Assembly: GCA_001642005.1 (NCBI GenBank)
Contig: LWCA01000068.1
Location: 1 to 62,711 of the forward strand
Origin: Intoshia linei
Lineage: Eukaryota > Orthonectida > Rhopaluridae
Reading direction: 5' to 3'
Length of the DNA: 62,711 nt
Shown: positions 37,701 through 46,995 of the stretch, piece after piece
Numbering within the stretch: position 1 is the stretch's first letter
Layout of the letters: each line of letters starts with the position of its first letter
Program-made: the position numbers and the translations under genes
The notes under the pieces: model-generated
What the model saw: the letters and a program-made list of their open reading frames with translations, nothing else
Told to the model about the DNA's origin: nothing
Database searches by the model: none

Positions 37701-39584
37701 TGGGGAATAAGGGGACAAATTCAACAACTGTATTGATTCAAACGCAAACCTCGTAATAGTTTTCTTGTTTACATGTGGTCAGACATTGTCTTGTTGGAAA
37801 ATAAATCCTGGCCGATGTTTTTCAAGTCAACAAATACATTATAAAATAATACCCAATATATGAATCACTATTTACCGTATGGTCTAACTTTCTAATAATA
37901 ATAGTCCCACAGCATGTCAAGTATCCCAAATCATGATGGAACTCCCAGGAAATGCATTTTTTTGATTTTTATTGACTTCCACGACATAAGATTACCAGGT
38001 CAATCGAAAAAAATCAATTAATTGGTTTATATAAAATAATTGATTGCAATCAATTATTTTCAATCCCTGGTTCTAAGAGAATCGTGGTTTTTTGCAATTT
38101 TAAACGTTTCAATACCTTTTACATGTAAATCTTCAATTAATTGTTTAATAATTTTGGAAATAGTCATCGGTCGATCATTAATCAAGTATATCACATTCAT
38201 TTAAAATTAAGTTTCAATTTATTACCCCTTTTATTGTTTTGCAAAATTATTAAGACTTATATAGTTTCTCAAAATTAAAAAAATTAAATATTTACGAAAT
38301 ATTCGATGTTTTTTTCCAATGACGGATCTTGGAAATCTACATTATTTAATAAAAAATCAGAAACTTATTCATCTAGACAGGTTTATATCAATTGCAATAT
38401 CAATTATACATCGACTAGGTTACTATTATGTACTACGTACAAACAGCACCTAGCTCTACCGAGGGTACATTTTTATTATACCTTATTATTATACACTGGG
38501 GTTTTTGACCCGTAAGATGTGAAATTGGGAGGTTGAAATTAAGTTTGCTCACACCCTGGAAAAAACTGTAATTGAAATGTTGAATTTATAAAATTCTAAG
38601 ACGGGTAGTTATTTAAATAAAGCGTAACACACAGACAGACACATACAAATAAAAATCGCGTAGCATATTATATAAGTTAGGATATATTTAAAATCTAAAT
38701 TTTAGATTCACAATAATTATAATGTATCATTTGTCAGTTTTGTTTCCCCATTCTTATTAATTACCAATATTCTGGGAGTATTTTCTTATGTTTACCTCTT
38801 AAAACACAATCCAGGTTATGTAAATGTTGGATTTGATTATGATAATGCTCTCTGTATGGTAATAACTTTTTTTATATTTATTTATTATTGATTCTTTATT
38901 CTGATATCGGTTTTATTTTTAGATTGGTACCACTGAATCGATTGTTGAAAATTTGTGTCATGTTTGTAAATTACGTATACCTGATAGAGCCAAGCATTGT
39001 TTTAAATGCAACAAATGTATTTTAAATTTTGATCATCATTGTAATTATGTTGATAATTGTATCGGACTTAAAAATCGGTATTATTACGTTTGTTTAAATT
39101 TTTTTTGTTATTTTAATAACCACAACCGAATATGCTGTATCGATACTTATATTTGTGGTTTAGTTAAGACCCGTAGAGAGCATTGCGCATCATTTGCCAA
39201 ATATTTTTTAATTATTGATTTTTGAGTAGTTTCGAGCACGCTAGGTCGACTCTGGTGATAATATTACGTTATATTATTTTTTATTTTAGATCTATATTTT
39301 TCCTTTTTCTAAATATTATATTGTCCAATGTGATTATTTGCTTTTTTATGTTTATATCAACTGCCTCATTTGAAGGTGTGGATTTATTATATATTTTAAT
39401 GCTTTCTTCATTCATTATGGTTTTCGTACCAACATTTATTCTCTACATGACATCGGTTATTTTATATATCTTATTTTTAACATTTATTATAGAGTTTTAC
39501 GATCTTTCAAGTCATGTTTGCAATGAATATGGTCAATACAGAGATTCCATAATATACCAAAATTTATTAGATATTTTTTGTTAA
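34743..39584 (+). CDS. ZDHHC17: Ankyrin-repeat DHHC palmitoyltransferase (HIP14-like)
   Basis: S-acyltransferase of Golgi/vesicle membranes that attaches palmitate to cysteines. Exons: 34743-35244, 36038-36076, 36113-36207, 36239-36288, 36628-36708, 37118-37198, 37245-37287, 38706-38858, 38923-39077, 39290-39584; about 497 residues. Ankyrin repeats cover roughly residues 50-260 (AIHWLAFMG, PIHWACQSCQ, TPLHWACNKGFLDIAKFLV, TLHFATMSGNLDLVKFLIE). Membrane segments follow, including FVSPFLLITNILGVFSYVYLL. The DHHC-CRD reads CHVCKLRIPDRAKHCFKC then FDHHCNYVDNCIGLKNR, then two more membrane segments. The start at 34743 is the first in-frame ATG. The junction near 37198/37245 has an alternative (37211/37231) that would need a 19-bp intron, so I prefer the 46-bp one. 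One intron is 31 bp. Intron 7 carries a Tc1 relic and a DR1 copy. Confidence 0.9.
37296..37345. mobile_element. Solo hAT-type terminus
   Basis: CAGTGTTTCCCAACCCTTTA matches the right-end complement of the 48109-48449 element. No partner end or target duplication was identified; later insertions may have displaced it. It lies in the DHHC gene intron. Confidence 0.45.
37560..38290 (-). mobile_element. Tc1-type transposase relic
   Basis: On the minus strand a broken frame reads QDNV, a stop, PHVNKKTITRFAFES, then LLNLSPYSPNLSHIENLW. This is the second Asp and the Glu region of a Tc1 transposase (pattern DNxxxH ... SPDLNPIEN). The stop between DNV and PH, with no N-terminal part, shows it is dead. 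It lies in an intron of the ankyrin-DHHC gene. Confidence 0.7.
38412..38690 (+). repeat. DR1 dispersed repeat copy, internally deleted
   Basis: Head ACTAGGTTACTATTATGTAC then TACGTACAAACAGCACCTAG is joined directly to the 3' blocks GGGGTTTTTGACCCGTAAGA and ACACACAGACAGACACATAC...GCGTAGCATATTATATAAG. The middle of the family sequence is missing. Both outer ends are clear here, so it helps define the family borders. Confidence 0.75.
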
Positions 39585-40585
39585 ACAAACTTTTAAGTCG
39601 TTTTTAAGAAGCACAAGTTAAATTAATCTTTTACAATATATTCGTAAAAATTTATTTTTATGATAAAATTTTTAATTGCACATTTTTCGATAATTAGTTT
39701 AAATTTTTAATATATGATTAACATTTCTATTAGTACACTTTATATAGATTATAACTACGTATTTAAGAATAAAATATCAAGTAAATGTTTAATCATTAAT
39801 AATTTTATGTCGTTCGCATTTTATCAAATAGGGTAGCATTTTCCTAGAGAAACTATCACAATGCACGGATGATATTTCTTCAAATAAGTTGGTTATTTTT
39901 TCTTTAAGTTGCATTTTTTTGGACACATACCCTTTTGATAATATTCTTCCATACTGAGAATACATTATCGATTGGATTCAGAAATGGCGAATACGGTGGT
40001 AGGTAATTAGGAAATTTGTTTATTTTAATTTGCAAATTAAATCAAATATTAATTGATGTATAATATAAACAGTAAAATAAGTTTTGTTCCCTGTATATTT
40101 AAATAAAATATTTGTTTAAGATGGAAATAATAAAATATATAATTTAAATTAAACTTTAAATGGAATAATTTACATGTAAAATTGCTATATTATGAAGTCC
40201 TGTATTGACTTCATTGAGTGCAAACACGACTTGAAAGATCATAAAACTCTATATAGTATTTTTTATACACGTCGCCAATGCATGATCGAGGGCTTTAAAA
40301 TTTTGGTATTTTGATTGACATTACAAGTTACATAGTTATCAGATAAGTCATTGAAACTGAAATAATTATAGAATTAAGATTTATATAGTAAAATTAAAAT
40401 CGTGTAGCGAGGTGTAGAAAAGGCTGATTTATATAAATTATGGATATCAAGAACGGTATTTGAAAAGATGTTTTATATTGATTTTTGAAAAATTGTATAT
40501 CTTAATTTTATTAATTATTGTAAAGAATGGTTTTAACGTTTTTATTGTAATGTGCCTGATACATTGTACATTTTCACAATATTAA
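39585..40585 (-). mobile_element. Transposase relic (LPPYSPFLNPID) in intergenic DNA
   Basis: On the minus strand about 40015-39850 reads FPNYLPPYSPFLNPIDNVFS then WKNIIKRVCVQKN. This is the C-terminal catalytic signature of a Tc1/IS630-type DDE enzyme (LPPYSPFLNPIE, with the Glu changed to Asp). No further part of the enzyme is seen. The rest of this interval, between the DHHC gene and the piggyBac element, holds no gene I can see. Confidence 0.65.
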
Positions 40586-42165
40586 CCATTTACTGTCCGC
40601 ACATAGAAATGACACGATTCTGAAATAAATTTGAGAAGAATATACGATGAATTTTGCTAACTAACAATAACCTTCGAAAAAAAAATTAGTTCATTAATAC
40701 GTGCTAATTACGAGGGTTCCATTAATGGAACATTGGTAACATTGAGTACTAAAACACAAATTATACTATTTAATGATAAATCTTAAAACATTTTAAGTGC
40801 ATATTTTTGTGACATTTTTCACATAATTTGTATGTATTCTTATGACACACTGCACATCGCGCCTGTTTTACTTGACTAATCAAGTAATGATTTAATCCAT
40901 CAAATCTGAGCTCCTGCGGTGGGTTTGAACCAGGTCCAGATAATATACTATTTGTCATAGATGATAAACTTTTGACAAGATATACAGCAAGAACGGATCG
41001 AAAAGAAATGTGTGATTCCTTCATATTATCTCTTAAATGCTCAATAAATAAACAATTTAAAAATATTACTATTTTGATAAATTCTCCACGATGCTAACAC
41101 TAAAAAATTAACTGCATTGATAAAAAAATTCCAATACCACTTTTTGCTTTGCAATTTTGGTCGATAGGATGATAATAATTTGTCCATTAAATCAACACCA
41201 CCCATAAATTTATTATATGAATCAATTAATAAGGGCTGTTCAATTATTTTTTTCGATTTAGATTGTCTACACCACATCCTAGTTTTTTTAATATGATAAC
41301 ACCTAAAACAAATAAATATAATATATTATAATTATACAATGCCTTCAAAATTTGAACCAACTGTAACAACAGCATTGTCTTTCCATCGAAAAAACAGAAC
41401 GGAACCATCATTAATATAATCCATGTATCCTTTTTCTTGTTTTATTATTATCGATTCAGATATCAGTGGAGCACTGTTTGTTCTATTATTCTGTTGTTCA
41501 GCTACATCATTAGGAAGAATGTTCATTATTATCTGGTGGCAAAAGAGATATGCTTGCGGTTTGATCCAAATCTTGTAAAACTTCTTCAACAAGTGTTTTT
41601 TTGGCATATTAACAATTTAATTTAAGTCAATTTAATGAAATTGATTGTAAATAAAATTAGAATATAACTAAGTAGACAGGTCATTAAAATTTGAAATTAA
41701 ATACCAGGTCACGTGAATCATGTGTACTAACATATGTATAATATTTATATTTGCTGTATGTGCGCAATGGTTAATACGTAATGCGCACATATTTTCTTGT
41801 CTACAATGATATTTTTATCGACTCATAACTATTAACTGTGCACTGATTTTCAAGTAATTTTTTTTTGTCTGATACTACACTTCATCTGGAGTTTTATCAT
41901 TAGAATAACAAATTAAATTCATTTTATTAAATTAACTTTAATATTATTTCAAAACATGAATTTTTTTACATGTTTTTTTCAGTTATATTCAACCGTTAAT
42001 TGTATATATAATTAATTATGAAAATAAAAATATGTCAATTTTATCAAGAAGCGGAGAATTTAATTTACCAAATTTCATATTTATAATAATGAACCATGGT
42101 ATAACTTAGTCACTATATTGTATTAAATCTAGTGTTCCATTAATGAAACACCGGACAGTAAACGG
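40586..42165 (-). mobile_element. piggyBac element with TTAA duplication
   Basis: It is flanked by TTAA (40582-40585 and 42166-42169). Terminal repeats are CC(A/G)TTTACTGTCCG in inverted orientation, followed inward by a matching palindromic GTTCCATTAATGGAAC on the left and a near copy on the right. At 1580 bp it is shorter than usual autonomous copies (2.4 kb or more), and its transposase is internally deleted, so it should be non-autonomous. Intact ends suggest it could once be mobilised in trans. Confidence 0.93.
40770..41607 (-). pseudogene. piggyBac transposase, deleted and frameshifted
   Basis: Piece 1 (41607-41332) has a start MPKKHLLKKFYKIW joined to FFRWKDNAVVTVGSNF, so the N-terminal and first catalytic Asp regions are missing. 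Piece 2 (about 41310-41041) has YNKFMGGVDLMD (third Asp) and KKWYWNFF. Piece 3 (41063-40770) has the C-terminal zinc-binding Cys-rich domain, CAVCHKNTYKLCEKCHK and LHCF-like LKCFKIYH. Pieces 2 and 3 are offset by one base (…KLF / IEHLRDN…), and pieces 1 and 2 do not join in phase by splicing. The enzyme is inactive. Confidence 0.88.
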
Positions 42166-42169
42166 TTAA

Positions 42170-42891
42170 TGTTGATATTTTAGTTAGCGAGCATATTTAC
42201 TAATATTACAATGTACGAACGGATAAATTTTGCAAAGCAAGAATACTTTTGGACTGGATCCAAGTTTTTTAACCCTTATAATGGAGGATGCCTGCGAAAT
42301 GTGCTGGTTTATTTTCGTATCCTAAAAGAAATTAAATTTACGAAATAAATTATTAATTAATACATGATATTGTTTGTAGTGTAGTAAATTATGTCAAATT
42401 AATTTTATTAAAATCAGTCACCAAAATGGGTTGTATAAAACCTGGTCAATTAAAAATCTTTAGATTATTCAGATAAAATTAGGGAAGGATAACATTAATT
42501 CTTGAAGACTAATATAAGTACATTTTTGTGTTACATACATAAGAAATGTATATACAAAGTGTCGGTAATAGTATTTTAATTATGATTGTTTTAAAATGTA
42601 TATTCTATCGGATCTACTGGAAACGAATTATTGCATCGTTTATTGAAATGTATTTATATTTGATTCAAAAGACTTGATCATATGGAAGTTTGAGATAGGT
42701 TTGACAGCTTAAAATATATTGTCAATTACAAAGATCTTGGATACACTTGTGAAACGTAAAAAATTAAACTAGACAAATTCAATTACAATGTACTAGTTTT
42801 TGTATAGAAATTTTAAAATTGGTAGTAATTTAATTTTTATTTGATAAATGCTAATAAACTTGTTTTTTTATTATTTTATGATAAAATTTTA
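42170..42891. other. Intergenic DNA upstream of the Josephin gene
   Basis: No exon or repeat family was recognised between the piggyBac duplication and the start codon at 42892. The frame open upstream of that ATG (from about 42841) carries no conserved residues and is read as 5' UTR. Confidence 0.45.
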
Positions 42892-45800
42892 ATGGAAAAG
42901 GAATTGAACTTGTATCACGAAAAACAATTTTTACAATTTTGTGCCAAACATACCTTAAATAACTTGTACCAACAACATCTTTTTACATGGACCAAACTTA
43001 ATTATATTGCTCACAAGTTTATTATTGTTGATTTGTACATTTATTTTTAGATTAACTCCAAATTTTATTTTCAATCCACATCGGTCCATTTTTTTAATTG
43101 GTAATTATGATGTCAATGTCATTATGAAGGTATTATTTTTTATTTATATACGTGTTTAATTATTAAATTAGTCCTGTCGACAGTGTCGCCCTTTAGAGTT
43201 CTTAAAGTTTAGTTGTTTGAAAAATAAAAAATCAAAAATAAATAACAATATACAATTAGTTACAACAGTATAATATATGTCATATATGCTGAAAGCAGTA
43301 GCGGATCTAGGCGGTGCAGAGCGGACGTCCCCTGGCCTGACAAATGTGCCACTAAATTATGTTAATTTGTGTATTAACATTGTGAAAAATTAAAAAAAAA
43401 TTTTAGGACCTATCGTTTAAATTACATGTATATAATGATCATTAATCTATGTATTGTTTTTTATGCCAGTAACATCAGTTTAATTTAAATTATCGGACTT
43501 AACGTTGTTCATAACATTGTCCAACAAAATTTCGACAAACTGACCGAAACTTTTGTTATATGTAAATGAACCAGTCTACATCTATTTTTAAAAAAAATTT
43601 ATTAATTTCAAGATCGACTTTGGATTTAATTAAGAGTCAAAGTTTTTTTTTAAAGAGGTACACTCCACTGTGAGGTCTATTTACAATTAATATTGTATAT
43701 TACAAATTGTAAAATTGACAGATAGACATACACATCTACAAATGTATAAAAAAATTGTCATTAATTATTTAATTACCTTAATTAATTAACTCTAAATTTT
43801 AAGGCAACATCGACAAACAATATGAAATAAAAATTTTCTGGATGTACTACTTACATTACATGTAAAATCAACTTTTTCGAGTTAACCCTAGACGAATCTT
43901 GTTTAATATCAAGGTTTAAATGAGAGATATAAATTTCAAAAATTAAGATATAAGAAGGTATTAATTAAAAATATTTAATAAAAAAAATAATAATTAGATA
44001 AAATTAAAATTTATTTTTTATTGAACGCCACCAAACCAAATCACAAATAATATATAATGATCTACATCTTCTAAAACGTCTTTCATATAACATCATAGTT
44101 TGATGAAATTGTTCACCCTTTTCGTCTGACCACATACGACAGTTTAGCGCAAAGAAATCTAAATGACATTCTAGGTAATGCATTTTTATTCTATAAAGGC
44201 AGTTCATTTCTTGGTATTTTATCAATAACTCTTCGATAAAATCCTTGTAATTTTCAGATTGATTATTTCCAAGAAAAAATGAGATTACATTTTCCAAAGC
44301 ATTAAGCGCATCTTTTTGTTCAGGTTTAAAGGTAGATCGAAAATGTACAATGTACATCTTTTAATAGTTTTCTAATTTGTGGGCCATATAGTATACCAGC
44401 CATTAATTTAGCGTCGCTGAGATTAGGAAAAATTTATGATGGTCGCAGTAAGTTTGTAGTATACGTGTTGGACAGTGTAATTCTTGGTTTAAATCTTGTT
44501 TAAATGTTTCGTTGAGAATGCAATTATAAAATTAACTCATCACTTTAATTAATTGAAAGATGTAATAAAAACTTTATTTGACATCTAAAACGTGTCACTA
44601 TGTTTTTTTGTGGGTAAAAATTTAATAGAATAGTAAAATTACTAATTAAAATATCACATGTTTTCGATCTTTAATTATATTCAAATTAATTAATCAATTA
44701 TCTTCATTTTTTTTAGTCAAAGTATAAAAAATAAAAATAATTTTTCTGCCACCCATAGGTGTGCTAGAACCCGTTTAAGAAACTCTCGTATAGAACATAA
44801 AGGTTAGGTGTGAATTTTAGTAGATTTTTTGGAAAGGGGCAGGAACGGATAAAATCCGTATGATAGTTTTATGGCTATACTGAAAAAATAAATGATTTTG
44901 GATAATTTTTTGCCTAGACACTTGCCATTTTAAACATTTTTGTATGGTATCTTTAAAATCGCAAGCCTCTCCACAAATTTTTGTCTAATTTAAATAATTT
45001 ATTTTGTATTGTCATTTTTAATTAATTACTCAACTTTTTCCGATCTTGCACTTAAATTTTTAAATTTTGTCACACCTCTAATAAAGTATTTAAGAGTCAA
45101 TTATATGGTAGAACTCCTAACAGCGAAAAATGTCATTGTTATCTTGAAACTTTTTTAATGGTTTAATGAATCTGACATTAAAGAATTTGTCTTTATTAAA
45201 ATTTCATCGTCCTTATGCCCAGTTTTATAATTTCTGTGAGTTTTTAAGTACGAGTTACTTTAGGTGAAAATCTTGAATCTATGCTTTCATTTGAATTTAA
45301 ACGACCATGATTATGGATCTTTTATAAAAATCAATGTCCTTTTAAGAAAAAGCCACTTACATTTTGACCCTTTTTAGAAATATCGTTGATATTATCATAC
45401 AAATAGGTTAGTATTGAAATAATACCCTTTAAATGTAACATGACAGCTAAAATTCGTGTTTAGCGATATTCTGAAAGGAAGTTATTTCTACTATTAACTT
45501 TTAAAAAACATTTCAGTGGTTTAGGCCCAACTTTAACTAGCACTTAATGCTAATTTGATAATAAATGAATGAAATGTTTTTTTTCGATAATACATTAAAA
45601 TGATATATATTATGATTGAAAATGTCCACTGGGAACCTTATTCTATAGTGTTGATCATGGGGAAAAGTTGATTTGTTATTTATGTAGTTTTTTACATTCA
45701 CACAGTTAACACATTCTTATAAATCTATTTTTTAATGTTTAAAATTGATTTTAACATGTTGAATATAGTAATTGAATAATGTATTGTATAATCTAGATAA

Positions 45801-46698
45801 ATGTATTTATTATTCTCATTACAGTCAATAAAAAGTTCGATATATTGATAGAAATATTTTTACATTTGATTTAATTATAATTAGGCTGTTGAAGTCATTA
45901 AATCAAGAAATAAAACGACAAAAACTGACACAGATTCAAATGTAAAGAAATACAAAATTTTTTATGGGCAAAATGCATATGAACGTGATTTTAATATCAA
46001 ATGGCATGATTCAAGAAAGTATCCATTTATTATAAATTTAGAAATGATGATTCCACATTGGAATGTGGGATAATTTATGCATGCTTTAATATTAATTGAT
46101 ACATTGAAGTATCTAATTTATAGACATTTAATTATGTTAAAGATACTTGACCAAATACGATATTTTTATAAGTGGTAAAAGAATTTACAATATTTGTATC
46201 GCGTATTAAATCTTTGAGAAGACCCCATTAACCTTAGTTTGTAACGTATATTTTTGTATAGGGTTGATATTTTTGATAAAATATATACTCACTCAATTTT
46301 ATCTATAATTTCAACAAGAAAATGTAATTTAAATTTTACAGATTTATTATTAGTTAAATCAATTTAAAAGTTGAAATGGTAGAGAAAATTGACGACTGGT
46401 CATATTATACTTGGTTTATTGGAAAATTTTATAGTGTAATTTTAGAGAATTCAATGAAGAATTGGCTCATGAATCGTTTGGATTCATTTTGAATTTATCT
46501 AGTGGTGGAATATTTGGAACATTTAAAAAAAACCATTGGATAGCAATGCGTAAAATGTCTGACGGATATTTTTACAATCTAAATTCTGAATTGGAAAGAC
46601 CTAAAAGATTTGACGCAATAGAAGATTTTTTGGACTTTGTCAATACCGAAATCAAAGACCATGGCGCCCAATTACTAATTGTTATGAAATGTTTTTAA
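42892..46698 (+). CDS. JOSD2: Josephin-domain deubiquitinase (JOSD1/2 type)
   Basis: Cysteine protease of the Machado-Joseph family that cleaves ubiquitin chains. Exons: 42892-43016, 43051-43129, 45885-46018, 46446-46698; 196 residues, close to human JOSD1/2 (202/188). YHEKQFLQFCAKHTLNN carries the catalytic Cys (about residue 17). LIGNYDVNVIMK matches GNYDVNVIMAAL. NHWIAMRK carries the catalytic His and YFYNLNSEL the third catalytic position, with Asn where many members have Asp. The insertion after VIMK (KSRNKTTKTDTDSNVKKYK) is longer and more basic than usual. Intron 1 is 34 bp; intron 2 is 2.75 kb and holds a decayed mobile-type ORF. Confidence 0.93.
43285..43330. mobile_element. Possible hAT-type terminus
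   Basis: CAGTAGCGGATCTAGGCGGT then GCAGAGCGGACGTCCCC is GC-richer than its surroundings and has the CAGTxGCGG form of some hAT left ends. No partner end was identified. It lies in JOSD intron 2. Confidence 0.3.
44004..44420 (-). pseudogene. Decayed mobile-element-associated ORF in JOSD intron
   Basis: The 117-codon frame contains HYLECHLDFFALNCRMWSDE then KGEQFHQTMMLYERRF. This resembles a multicopy invertebrate protein family with the signature HSHLDFFPEN..SDE.GERFHQD, which I know only as transposon-like 'uncharacterised' proteins. Just upstream, in another frame, YGPQIRKLLKD matches the preceding part of the same family, so there is a frameshift near 44355. It lies on the strand opposite to the host gene. 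Family assignment is from memory. Confidence 0.5.
44825..45480. repeat. Dispersed repeat family C, copy in JOSD intron
   Basis: Blocks near 44825-44885 (GGATAAAATCCGTATGATAG) and 45200-45270 (AAAATTTCATCGTCCTTATG) recur, with mismatches and partly in the opposite orientation, at 55660-55720 and 55085-55150. No coding capacity and no clear ends were recognised. Confidence 0.5.
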
Positions 46699-46995
46699 CT
46701 AAATCAAATACAATGTATATATAAGATTAAAACTTTACATACAGTGTACACTTTATCTAATTGAATTTAATGTATTTCTAAATGGAATGCTAAACAATTT
46801 TGTCATATTTTGTAACATGAATTTAATACAATTAGTATTTCTTTGTATGGTAGAATTAATAGATATTGATATATCGATTATTGTGTATATAATGATAACA
46901 TTTGTTGTGTTGAATATATATAAATGTTATTAAAGATATTTTGTACATTTTTTTAAATGTATTGTTTAAAATGATATAAGTGAACATTCTACACA

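Noticed and set aside
38306-38515. 69-codon plus-strand frame
   Set aside because: Runs into a DR1 repeat copy; no conservation.
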